Source: Aromatoleum sp. (lineage in GTDB: Bacteria > Pseudomonadota > Gammaproteobacteria > Burkholderiales > Casimicrobiaceae). From it: a stretch of DNA of 6,388 bases. Both the position numbers and the translations under genes were made by a program. Below, piece after piece: positions 1-6,333 of this stretch. The stretch's first letter is position 1. Each line of letters opens with the position of its first letter. The DNA is taken from contig JAAFGU010000144.1 in the NCBI GenBank assembly GCA_010365205.1, positions 1 through 6,388 on the forward strand, read 5' to 3'. The notes beneath the pieces are model-generated. The model searched no databases, was not told where the DNA came from, and was given only the letters and a program-made list of their open reading frames with translations.

Positions 1-2
1 TG

Positions 3-1364
3 CAGGATCTCGGGCCGCTCTTCGTCAAGTTCGGGCAGATGCTGTCGACGCGGCGCGATCTCATTCCGCTCGACATCGCCGACGAACTCGCGAAGCTGCA
101 GGATCGCGTGCCGCCTTTCCCGGCGGAGCAGGTGGTCGCCACGCTGGAGCGCTTCTACCGGAAGCCCGTCGACGAGGTGTTCCGGGCATTCGATCGCACG
201 CCGATCGCGAGCGCGTCGGTCGCCCAGGTGCATTTCGCCGAACTGCCGGACGGTACGCCGGTCGCCATCAAGGTGCTGCGTCCGGGAATCGTGCGGGTGA
301 TCGACAAGGACATCGCGTTGATGCACGCGGGCGCGATGCTGGCCGAAAAGCTGTGGTCGGACGGCAAACGGTTGCGCCCGCGCGCGGTCGTCGCCGAGTT
401 CGAGAAATCGCTCGCCGACGAGCTCGACCTCTCGCGCGAGGCCGCGAACTGCTCCCAGCTGCGGCGCAATTTCCGCAACTCGCCGCTGATGCTGGTGCCG
501 CAGGTGTATTGGGACTACAGCGGCGGCGAGGTCATGGTGATGGAGCGGATGACCGGCGTACCGATCGCGCAGGTCGGCCGACTGCTCGAGTCCGGCGTCG
601 ACCTGAAGCGCTTGTCGCGCGCCGGCGTGGAACTCTTCTTCACCCAGGTGTTCCGCGACGGCTTCTTCCACGCCGACATGCATCCGGGCAACATCTTCAT
701 CGCCGTCGATGCGCCGAACTTCGGCAAGTACATCGCGCTCGACTTCGGCATCATGGGCACGCTGTCGGAGGAGGACCAGGGCTATCTTGCGCAGAACTTT
801 CTAGCGTTCTTCCGCCGCGACTACCGGCGGGTCGCGACGACGCATATCGAATCGGGCTGGGTGCCGCCGGAAACGCGCGTCGACGAACTCGAGGCCGAGA
901 TTCGGGTGGTGCTGGAGCCCGCGTTCGATCGTCCGCTGAAGGAAATCTCGCTTTCGAAGGTGCTGGTCCAGCTGTTCCGGGCGTCGCGCCGTTTCAATGT
1001 CGAGATCCAGCCGCAACTCGTGCTGCTGCAGAAGACGCTGCTCAACATCGAGGGCCTCGGGCGCCAGCTCGATCCCGACCTCGACCTGTGGGTGACGGCC
1101 AAGCCGTTCCTCGAGCGCTGGATGAAAAACAAGATCGGCCTGCCGGCGTTGCAGCGGCGGCTGATCTCGGAGGCGCCCTATATCGTCGCCGCGCTGCCCG
1201 AACTGCCGCGTTTGATTCACCAAAGGCTCAGATCGCCGCGCGCCGCATCCGACGAGACGATCAAGGAACTCGCCGCCGCGCAGCGATCGCGCAATCGGCT
1301 GCTGGTCGCCCTCGCCGTCCTGCTTGCAGTGATCGCGGCGCTGATTGTCGCACGGCCGCTGTAG
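3..1364 (+). CDS. ubiB: UbiB, ubiquinone biosynthesis atypical kinase/ATPase (5' truncated by window)
   Basis: This is the C-terminal 453 codons of UbiB, the ABC1/ADCK/COQ8-family protein that supports the aerobic ubiquinone pathway, probably as a membrane-bound ATPase assisting the Ubi complex. The frame is open from base 3, before the first internal ATG at 39, and reads QDLGPLFVKFGQMLSTRRDL, so the true start lies upstream; about 60 residues are missing by comparison with E. coli UbiB from memory. Visible family marks are the KxGQ motif (KFGQ, 27-38), the Ala-rich nucleotide loop PIASASVAQVH (201-233), the invariant Lys in VAIKV (codon 270), the DELDLSREAAN segment, the catalytic loop HADMHPGN (669-692) and the metal-binding DFG (741-749). 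E. coli has DCG at that last site. The protein ends in one hydrophobic helix (about 1293-1361), LLVALAVLLAVIAALIV, followed by RPL and the stop. E. coli UbiB has a second C-terminal helix that is absent here. It converges on the minus-strand gene that follows. Identification is very secure. Confidence 0.96.
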   Translation, partial: QDLGPLFVKFGQMLSTRRDLIPLDIADELAKLQDRVPPFPAEQVVATLERFYRKPVDEVFRAFDRTPIASASVAQVHFAELPDGTPVAIKVLRPGIVRVIDKDIALMHAGAMLAEKLWSDGKRLRPRAVVAEFEKSLADELDLSREAANCSQLRRNFRNSPLMLVPQVYWDYSGGEVMVMERMTGVPIAQVGRLLESGVDLKRLSRAGVELFFTQVFRDGFFHADMHPGNIFIAVDAPNFGKYIALDFGIMGTLSEEDQGYLAQNFLAFFRRDYRRVATTHIESGWVPPETRVDELEAEIRVVLEPAFDRPLKEISLSKVLVQLFRASRRFNVEIQPQLVLLQKTLLNIEGLGRQLDPDLDLWVTAKPFLERWMKNKIGLPALQRRLISEAPYIVAALPELPRLIHQRLRSPRAASDETIKELAAAQRSRNRLLVALAVLLAVIAALIVARPL

Positions 1365-1390
1365 ACGAGCGGATGCGAAGTCGCGAGACC

Positions 1391-1429
1391 GCCTGTAGCC
1401 AGCCGCGGCGTCGACGCTACGGCACAGGC
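1391..1429. other. Imperfect inverted repeat between convergent genes, possible weak terminator
   Basis: In the gap between the ubiB stop and the minus-strand gene, GCCTGT (1391-1396) pairs with ACAGGC (1424-1429), and GTAGC (1395-1399) pairs with GCTAC (1416-1420). The two pairings compete or form a bulged stem, enclosing a GC-rich loop with palindromic GCCGCGGC and GTCGAC. No T-run follows on either strand, so this is not a classic intrinsic terminator. Its place between converging genes is the only functional hint. The right arm lies inside the last codons of the minus-strand gene. Confidence 0.25.
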
Positions 1430-2142
1430 TGGATTTCGACCGAGTCTTCGGGGGCTTTGCGCCTGCCGAGGCCCGCCAGCGGGGCGCGCCGCAGGAACGC
1501 GTTGGCTTCGCCGAGAATGAAGCGGATGAGGTCCTCGAGCGCTGCTTCGTCGAGTTTTTCCGGCGTGAATTCCAGGATCACCGATTCGAAGCGGTCGACA
1601 TTGCGCAGCGTCACCTGGATCACCTGACGCCGATAGTCGGGCGCGAACTTGACCGAGGCCGTCACCGCGGGCGTGACGGTGAAGATGCCGTACCGGACCA
1701 CGCGCGCCTCGTCCTGCTCCGTCTGGTAGTGATAGGGCAGGTGCGCGCCGCGCAGCCTTTCCTCGATCCCGACCGCAGCCCCGGGCTGCACCTTGAGCAC
1801 GATCGGCTTGTCCTGCGTCATCCGGTAGAAGACTTCGACGTGCTCGAGGAGCTCCAGTCCGCCATAGGCCTTGCGCCGATAGGACACGAAACCCTGCTCG
1901 TAGCGCGGCGACGTGATGGTAAGCACGGAGCCCAGGCCGAACACGTGCGCCACCTGCGGCCGGATCACTTCCAGGTGGCCGAGTGCCTCGTCGAGCCATT
2001 TGAAGCTCCGCCAAAGGCGGCGATCGATGTCGGAAAGCGCCTCCTCGACCGGACGGCGCTTGGCGGTGTCCTGGCCGCGCAGCGCGTCGGACTGCTCGCG
2101 CAGCCGTTCCAGCAGCGTTGGCTTGTAAATGGGTTCGGGCAT
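1417..2142 (-). CDS. Conserved-looking hypothetical protein, 241 aa, function unknown
   Basis: I do not recognise a named family. The 241-residue product is soluble: no signal peptide and no hydrophobic segment long enough to cross a membrane. A charged helical N-terminus (residues 1-60, MPEPIYKPTLLERLREQ...) precedes a central mixed region rich in alternating beta-type residues (about 68-192), with segments such as LTITSPRYEQGFVSYRRKAYGG, read here as two parts around residues 74-95, and KPIVLKVQPG (112-121). A C-terminal helix follows (EKLDEAALEDLIRFILGE, 195-212), then a polar tail. No catalytic motif is visible. Balanced amino-acid composition and normal codon bias support a real gene, whereas the plus-strand frames across it read as Arg/Pro/Ala-rich shadow. 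The start is uncertain. ATG at 2142 begins the non-repetitive part but has no clear ribosome site. ATG at 2178 adds 12 residues (MRAQACRSTVAA) and has GAGGG just upstream, though very close to the ATG. The gene converges with ubiB and diverges from the transporter operon, so it is probably its own transcription unit. Confidence 0.8.
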   Translation of the reverse strand: MPEPIYKPTLLERLREQSDALRGQDTAKRRPVEEALSDIDRRLWRSFKWLDEALGHLEVIRPQVAHVFGLGSVLTITSPRYEQGFVSYRRKAYGGLELLEHVEVFYRMTQDKPIVLKVQPGAAVGIEERLRGAHLPYHYQTEQDEARVVRYGIFTVTPAVTASVKFAPDYRRQVIQVTLRNVDRFESVILEFTPEKLDEAALEDLIRFILGEANAFLRRAPLAGLGRRKAPEDSVEIQPVP

Positions 2143-2216
2143 GGCGGCAACTGTACTACGGCAGGCTTGGGCTCGCATCTGCCCTCAGACGTCAGGACGA
2201 GGAGGGCCGAAGGCCG

Positions 2217-2222
2217 ATCATA
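2217..2222 (-). promoter_or_regulatory. Weak -10 candidate for the minus-strand hypothetical gene
   Basis: Read on the minus strand, this hexamer is TATGAT, five of six matches to the sigma70 -10 consensus. It would give an untranslated leader of roughly 65-70 bases before the ATG at 2142, or about 30 before the alternative ATG at 2178. No convincing -35 hexamer lies 16-18 bases upstream of it. It is a candidate by position and consensus only. Confidence 0.25.
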
Positions 2223-2347
2223 AGCTCCATGCACAAGACGTGCCTGCGGCGACCGTCGCCGGCTGCGAGCCCGGCCGCGTGTTCAGTCAACCGAGCGCGA
2301 GTGCGGCCGCTTCGGTGACCCCGCCGCGGCCGGTCCGCCGAGTGAAT

Positions 2348-2358
2348 TGCTATACAAT
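2348..2358 (+). promoter_or_regulatory. Probable sigma70-type -10 region of the pot operon
   Basis: TGCTATACAAT stands out in otherwise GC-rich DNA. It can be read as an extended -10 (TG-n-TATACA) or as TACAAT at 2353-2358, which matches TATAAT at five of six bases. A start of transcription near 2365 would leave a leader of about 30 bases before the GTG at 2397, leaving room for the GGAG ribosome site. There is no good TTGACA-like hexamer at 16-18 bases, so the promoter may depend on the extended -10 or on an activator. Confidence 0.5.
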
Positions 2359-2382
2359 CCGGCGCAGATTCCCGCATCTCCC

Positions 2383-2386
2383 GGAG
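2383..2386 (+). promoter_or_regulatory. Ribosome binding site of potA
   Basis: GGAG lies 10 bases before the GTG at 2397. It fixes that GTG as the start: it is the first start codon in the frame, and the protein then begins MALLEIQGVTRRF, as expected for the first strand of an ABC ATPase domain. Confidence 0.6.
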
Positions 2387-2396
2387 ACTCGCGCTC

Positions 2397-3482
2397 GTGG
2401 CGCTACTCGAAATTCAGGGTGTAACGCGCCGCTTCGCCGATTTCACGGCCGTCGACAACGTGAGCCTTCAAATCGAGGCCGGAGAGTTCTTCACGCTGCT
2501 CGGGCCTTCCGGCTGCGGCAAGACAACGCTGTTGCGGATGATCGCCGGGTTCGACCTCCCGGACAGCGGACGCGTCCTGCTCGAGGGCGAGGACCTGGCC
2601 GACCGCCCTCCGGAAGCCCGTCCGGTCCGCACCGTGTTCCAGAGCTACGCGCTGTTTCCACACATGACGGTCGAGGGCAATGTCGCCTTCCCGCTGCAAA
2701 TGGCGCATACGCCGGCCACCGTCATTTCGGCAAAAATCGCCGATGCGCTCGAGGACGTCAGGCTGTCCGGCTTCGGCAAACGGTATCCGCACGAACTCTC
2801 CGGCGGCCAGAAACAGCGCGTCGCCATCGCCCGCGCGCTGGTCACCCGCCCCACCGTTCTGCTGCTCGACGAGCCGCTCGCCGCGCTCGATGCGAAGCTG
2901 CGCGAGGACATGCAGCTCGAACTCATCAACCTGCAGAAGGAGGTCGGCATCACCTTCGTTTACGTCACGCACGACCAGACCGAGGCGCTGGCGCTGTCGC
3001 ATCGGATCGCGGTGATGAACAAGGGTCATGTCGAGCAGCTCGACGAGCCGTCACGGATCTACGGCTTCCCGCGGACGCGGTTCGTCGCCGGCTTCATCGG
3101 CCACTGCAACCTGCTCACGGGGCCGGTAAGCGCCAATGCCGGCGGCATCGTCAGCATCGACGTCGCCGGGCTCGGCCCCGTGCGGGTCGCCGCAACGACC
3201 GCCATCGCGGCGGGCCGGTCCGGAATTGTCGCGCTGCGGCCGGAGAAGATACGGATAGAGGCCGCGGCCCCGGCGGGCACGCCTGACAACCATTATCGCG
3301 GGACCGTCTCGGACCTGCTGTACATGGGCGATGTCACCGTCTATATCGTCGACACGCCGGGCGGACAGAAAATCGAGGCGCTGCTCGCAAACTCCGCCAC
3401 CGGCCGCGCCAAGTTTTTCGAGGTCGGCGATACGGTCGAAATGAGCTGGCCGGTGGCGTCGGGCCATTTCATCGAGGAATAG
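2397..3482 (+). CDS. potA: PotA-type ABC transporter ATP-binding protein (polyamine importer)
   Basis: This 361-residue cytoplasmic ATPase would form a dimer that drives import through the PotB/PotC channel encoded next. The ABC domain is intact: Walker A GPSGCGKT (36-43), Q-loop Gln82 in VFQSYALFPHMTV, signature LSGGQ (134-138), Walker B VLLLDE (154-159, with the likely catalytic Glu159), D-loop ALD (163-165) and switch His192 in THD. After about residue 235 comes the regulatory part typical of importers of polyamine, iron and sugar type. VALRPEKIRIE (278-288) opens a TOBE-like domain, and RGTVSDLLYMGDVTVYIV (301-318) is the matching second half. Length is slightly below E. coli PotA (378 residues). 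It starts with GTG, is first in the operon, and ends 7 bases before potB. The subfamily call (PotA rather than PotG or another TOBE-bearing ATPase) rests mainly on the downstream permease and binding-protein genes. Confidence 0.93.
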   Translation: MALLEIQGVTRRFADFTAVDNVSLQIEAGEFFTLLGPSGCGKTTLLRMIAGFDLPDSGRVLLEGEDLADRPPEARPVRTVFQSYALFPHMTVEGNVAFPLQMAHTPATVISAKIADALEDVRLSGFGKRYPHELSGGQKQRVAIARALVTRPTVLLLDEPLAALDAKLREDMQLELINLQKEVGITFVYVTHDQTEALALSHRIAVMNKGHVEQLDEPSRIYGFPRTRFVAGFIGHCNLLTGPVSANAGGIVSIDVAGLGPVRVAATTAIAAGRSGIVALRPEKIRIEAAAPAGTPDNHYRGTVSDLLYMGDVTVYIVDTPGGQKIEALLANSATGRAKFFEVGDTVEMSWPVASGHFIEE

Positions 3483-3489
3483 GCTCCGG

Positions 3490-4395
3490 ATGCCCGCGCG
3501 CGCTTCGGGACGGCTGGGCAAATCGCTGGTCAGCGGACCCCCGCTCGCCTACCTGCTGATCTTCTTCGCGATCCCCACGCTGATCATGGTGCTGGCGTCA
3601 TTCCGGACGCCCGGCGAATTCGGCGGCCTCGCCCCGCTGGTCGACGAAAACGGCAAGTTCGACGTCAACCTCGAGAGCTATTCCCGATTCTTCACCGAAC
3701 CGGTGTATGCCGAGGTCTTCGTCAAGTCCGTCTGGTATGCGCTGTTCACCACGCTGGCATGCCTCGCGCTCGCGTATCCGCTGGCGGCGCTGATCGCGAA
3801 AAGTTCGCGCAAATACCGTGACCTGCTGCTGCTTCTCGTCATTCTGCCGTTCTGGAGCAATTTCCTGATCCGCGTGTATGCATGGATGATCATTCTCGGC
3901 CCGCAGGCGGCGCTGGCACGTGCCGTCAACGGCATGCTCGCGGCATTCGGGCACGAGCCGGTGCCGCTGCTGTTCAGTTCGTTCGCCGTTCTGGTGTGCC
4001 TCGTCTACGTGCATCTGCCCTTCATGGTCCTGCCCTTGTATGCCAATCTAGAAAAACACGACCAGGCGCTGCTCGACGCCGCGCAGGACCTGGGCGCCCA
4101 TGCGTGGCAGCGCTTCTGGCGGATCACGTTTCCGCTGTCGCTGCCGGGCGTCTATGCGGGCGCCGCGCTGGTGTTCATCCCCGCGCTGGGGATCTTCGCC
4201 ATTCCCGACATTCTGGGCGGTCCCAACGACAGTCTCATCGGCAACCTGATCAAACAGCAGTTTCTCGAAACCCGCGACTGGCCGTTTGGCAGCGTGCTGT
4301 CGATCGTGCTGACGGTCGCCGCGCTCGCGCTGGCCGCGCTGGCGGCGTGGATCGGTCGCCGCGGTGCGGGCGGCGGGAGTTTCGATCGTGCGTAG
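3490..4395 (+). CDS. potB: PotB-type ABC transporter permease
   Basis: This 301-residue inner-membrane permease is one half of the importer channel. Six hydrophobic segments are visible, near residues 17-38, 77-103, 112-136, 158-184, 219-242 and 267-289. A polar periplasmic stretch with DENGKFDVNLESYSRFF (52-68) follows the first, as in PotB proteins. The cytoplasmic coupling loop (EAA motif) is clear: DAAQDLG (196-202), then WRITFPLSLPG to residue 220; it contacts the ATPase. PALGIFAIPDILGG (231-244) is a typical PotB signature. The ATG at 3490 is preceded by GAGGA (3474-3478, 11-base spacer), which sits in the end of potA. The 7-base gap after the potA stop indicates co-transcription. Assignment to the PotB rather than PotH subgroup rests on gene order and signature. 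Confidence 0.92.
   Translation: MPARASGRLGKSLVSGPPLAYLLIFFAIPTLIMVLASFRTPGEFGGLAPLVDENGKFDVNLESYSRFFTEPVYAEVFVKSVWYALFTTLACLALAYPLAALIAKSSRKYRDLLLLLVILPFWSNFLIRVYAWMIILGPQAALARAVNGMLAAFGHEPVPLLFSSFAVLVCLVYVHLPFMVLPLYANLEKHDQALLDAAQDLGAHAWQRFWRITFPLSLPGVYAGAALVFIPALGIFAIPDILGGPNDSLIGNLIKQQFLETRDWPFGSVLSIVLTVAALALAALAAWIGRRGAGGGSFDRA
4375..4379 (+). promoter_or_regulatory. Ribosome binding site of potC, decides its start
   Basis: GGGAG, inside the end of potB, stands 8 bases before the GTG at 4388. An earlier in-frame GTG at 4364 has no comparable site. The later GTG also gives a normal permease N-terminus (MRRRSAWLW, positive charges before the first membrane helix), so 4388 is preferred. Confidence 0.6.
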
Positions 4396-5176
4396 ACGCT
4401 CAGCCTGGTTGTGGAGCGCGGCGCTTGCGGCCTACGCGTTCCTCTATCTCCCGCTGATCATCGTCGTCGTCTATTCGTTCAACGACTCCCGGCTCAACGC
4501 CGAATGGGTGGGGTTCACCCTCGATTGGTATCGCAAGCTCGCCCACAACGAGGAGATGCTGACGGCAGCCGGCAATTCTCTGCTGATCGCGTTGATGACG
4601 AGCGTCGTCTCCACCGCGCTCGGCACGATGGCGGGCGTGGCGATGTACCGGTACCGGCTGCGGCTGCTTCCGGTGCTGGTGCTGACGCCAATCGCAATTC
4701 CCGAGATCCTGATGGGCGTCGCGCTGCTGATTTTCTTCGTGCTGCTCGATTTCACGCTGGGCATCGTGTCGGTGACGCTCGCGCACATCGCCTTCTGCAT
4801 CGGTTTCGTCGCAATCGTCGTCCGCTCACGACTGGCCGGCATGGACGAGAGCCTGACCGAAGCGGCGCGCGATTGCGGCGCCGCACCCTGGCAGGCCTTC
4901 CGTTACGTGACATTGCCGCTGATCATGCCCGGTGTCATCGCCGGCGCGCTGATGGCGTTCACCCTGTCGATCGACGATTTCGTGATCACCTTTTTCACCG
5001 CCGGCGCCGGAACCGTGACGCTGCCGCTGCAGATCTATTCGATGATAAAGATCGCGGTCACGCCGGAGGTGAATGCCGTGTCAACGCTGCTGATGCTGCT
5101 GACGTTGGCGCTGATCGTGATCGCGTCCAGGCTTTCACCCACTCTCTTTCGTTCGGAACAAGGAGGCCCGTCGTGA
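4388..5176 (+). CDS. potC: PotC-type ABC transporter permease
   Basis: This 262-residue inner-membrane permease is the second half of the channel, pairing with PotB. Six hydrophobic segments are visible near residues 9-30, 62-86, 93-120, 125-146, 178-194 and 231-247. The family's N-terminal block VVVYSFNDSR (26-35) is present, as is the EAA coupling loop EAARDCG (158-164) followed by WQAFRYVTLPLIMPG to 182. SIDDFVITFF (194-203) matches the conserved post-EAA PotC segment. The first codon is GTG. Its first 8 bases overlap the end of potB, and its stop TGA overlaps the GTG of potD, so translation along potB-potC-potD is probably coupled. A start at the upstream GTG (4364) would add 8 residues but lacks a good ribosome site. 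Confidence 0.92.
   Translation: MRRRSAWLWSAALAAYAFLYLPLIIVVVYSFNDSRLNAEWVGFTLDWYRKLAHNEEMLTAAGNSLLIALMTSVVSTALGTMAGVAMYRYRLRLLPVLVLTPIAIPEILMGVALLIFFVLLDFTLGIVSVTLAHIAFCIGFVAIVVRSRLAGMDESLTEAARDCGAAPWQAFRYVTLPLIMPGVIAGALMAFTLSIDDFVITFFTAGAGTVTLPLQIYSMIKIAVTPEVNAVSTLLMLLTLALIVIASRLSPTLFRSEQGGPS
5160..5166 (+). promoter_or_regulatory. Strong ribosome binding site of potD
   Basis: AAGGAGG is a near-perfect anti-16S match, 6 bases before the GTG at 5173. It is the strongest ribosome site in the operon. That fits the need for more binding protein than membrane components, and it offsets the GTG start. It lies within the last codons of potC. Confidence 0.75.
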
Positions 5177-6255
5177 AAAACCTGTCCGCCCTGGCATCTG
5201 TCTTCGCCATCGCCGTCGTCGTCGTTGCGCCTGCCCCCGCCGTCGCGAAGGATCAGCTTCACCTGTACAACTGGAACAACTACATCGCGCCGGAAACGGT
5301 CAAGCGGTTCGAGGAATCGTGCAAGTGCGAGGTCGTGCAGACCTACTACTCGGACAACGAGGAGTTGCTCGCCAAGCTTGCCGCCGGCGCCAAGGGTTAC
5401 GACATCCTCGTGCCGACGTCCAACGCGATGGAGCCGTTGATCAAGAGCGGCCAGTTGAAGCCGATAGACAAGGCGCAGCTCCCCAATCTCAAGAACATCG
5501 AGCCGGCCTTCCTCGATACTTCGTTCGACCCCGGCAACAAGTATTCGGTGCCGTACGCGGTGTCGTTGACGGTCATTGGGTACAACGACCAGAAGTTGAA
5601 GGGCCTCGGCGTCCCCACCGACACCTGGGCCGTCATTTTCGACCCCAGGCATCTGGCGAAGCTCAAGGGCCGCGTCACGGTGCTCGACAGTTCCAGCGAG
5701 TTGTTCGCCGCCGCGCTCAAGTACCTCGGCTACTCCGCCAACGACGTCGATCCCAAGCACTGGGACGAGGCGGCCGCCGTGATCAAGAAGGCAAAACCGT
5801 ACTGGGCCGCGTTCAACGCGTCGTCGTACATCAAGGAGCTGACCGTCGGCAATATCTGGCTCGTCCACGGTTACTCGAACGACATCTTCCAGGCCGATCT
5901 CGACGCGCAGGCTGCCGGGCGGCCGTTCCATATCCTGCACGGCATGCCGAAGGAGGGTGCGGTGCTCGCCGTCGACAACATGGTGATTCACAAATCGGCG
6001 CCGCGCACGGACCTTGCGCTCAAGTTCATGAACTTCATGCTGGACGGCAGAAATTCCGCCGAACTCACCAACCTGATCGGGTCGGGCAACCCCAACGCCG
6101 ATGCCACCAAGTACATCAAGCCCGACCTGCTCCGGAATCCGGTGATTTTCCCCGACAAGACGCTCGTTCCCAAGCTGGAACAACTGAAGGACCTCACGAC
6201 CGCGCAGCGAAGGTTGCGCAGCAAGCTGTGGACGGAGATCAAGGCTGCGCGCTGA
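5173..6255 (+). CDS. potD: PotD/PotF-type periplasmic polyamine-binding protein, with altered pocket
   Basis: This 360-residue solute-binding protein should capture substrate in the periplasm and hand it to PotB/PotC. A signal peptide is clear: MKNL, a hydrophobic core (residues 6-20) and a likely cleavage after AVA (residue 25). The family opening LYNWNNYIAPETVKRFEE (31-48) and the blocks GYDILVPTS (75-83), DKAQLPNLKNIEP (99-111), YSVPYAVSLTVIGYN (124-138), MPKEGAVLAVDN (258-269) and FMNFMLDGRNSAE (285-297) give the fold. By eye against E. coli PotD/PotF recalled from memory, the pocket Trp34, Glu176, Asp237 and Asp268 are retained. Several aromatic ligand contacts are changed: Asn84, Tyr234, Ala266 and Ser304 stand where Tyr/Phe/Trp are usual, and Asn36 where Glu/Asp is usual. 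The only cysteines form a C-K-C (50-52). GTG start, overlapping the potC stop by 4 bases (GTGA). The family is secure; the ligand is not, and the symbol follows gene order. Confidence 0.9.
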   Translation: MKNLSALASVFAIAVVVVAPAPAVAKDQLHLYNWNNYIAPETVKRFEESCKCEVVQTYYSDNEELLAKLAAGAKGYDILVPTSNAMEPLIKSGQLKPIDKAQLPNLKNIEPAFLDTSFDPGNKYSVPYAVSLTVIGYNDQKLKGLGVPTDTWAVIFDPRHLAKLKGRVTVLDSSSELFAAALKYLGYSANDVDPKHWDEAAAVIKKAKPYWAAFNASSYIKELTVGNIWLVHGYSNDIFQADLDAQAAGRPFHILHGMPKEGAVLAVDNMVIHKSAPRTDLALKFMNFMLDGRNSAELTNLIGSGNPNADATKYIKPDLLRNPVIFPDKTLVPKLEQLKDLTTAQRRLRSKLWTEIKAAR

Positions 6256-6333
6256 GCCGATGGCCGCCCGTAAGCCTCGCGTGTTCATTTCGCCGCCCGT
6301 GGCGCCCGCAGTGACGTCGCTGCATCCCGCCCG

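Larger units (their letters stand above)
2143..2396. other. Divergent intergenic region
   Basis: This 254-bp region separates the minus-strand hypothetical gene from the transporter operon and must hold the start signals of both. The operon-proximal end is locally AT-richer (2341-2370) and carries the best promoter-like element. The middle (about 2240-2340) is very GC-rich with only short stems, for example GGCC-GAA-GGCC at 2205-2215. I see no tRNA, no convincing small RNA, no long direct repeat and no clear operator palindrome. Short open frames crossing it have Arg/Pro/Ala-rich products typical of noncoding high-GC DNA. Confidence 0.6.

Noticed and set aside
353..1627. Long plus-strand open frame overlapping ubiB in another register
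   Set aside because: Its product is dominated by Arg/Ala/Gly/Pro low-complexity text and has no motif; the region is fully explained by ubiB. Long shadow frames are expected in DNA this GC-rich.
2205..2215. Small GGCC-GAA-GGCC hairpin in the divergent region
   Set aside because: Only four base pairs; expected by chance in GC-rich DNA and not followed by a T-run.
2129..3286. Plus-strand frame starting in the intergenic region and running through potA in another register
   Set aside because: Arg/Pro-rich throughout, overlaps an intact ABC ATPase, and has no start signal.
4411..6255. A 614-codon frame that looks like a large protein ending in the binding-protein sequence
   Set aside because: Its first part is the out-of-register shadow of potC. 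Only the part from the GTG at 5173, with a strong ribosome site and signal peptide, is real, so it is not a fusion protein.
5035..6288. A 417-codon minus-strand frame antisense to potD
   Set aside because: Its composition is the complementary shadow of potD codons (Arg/Val/Gly/Leu-rich), with no recognisable domain and no ribosome site.
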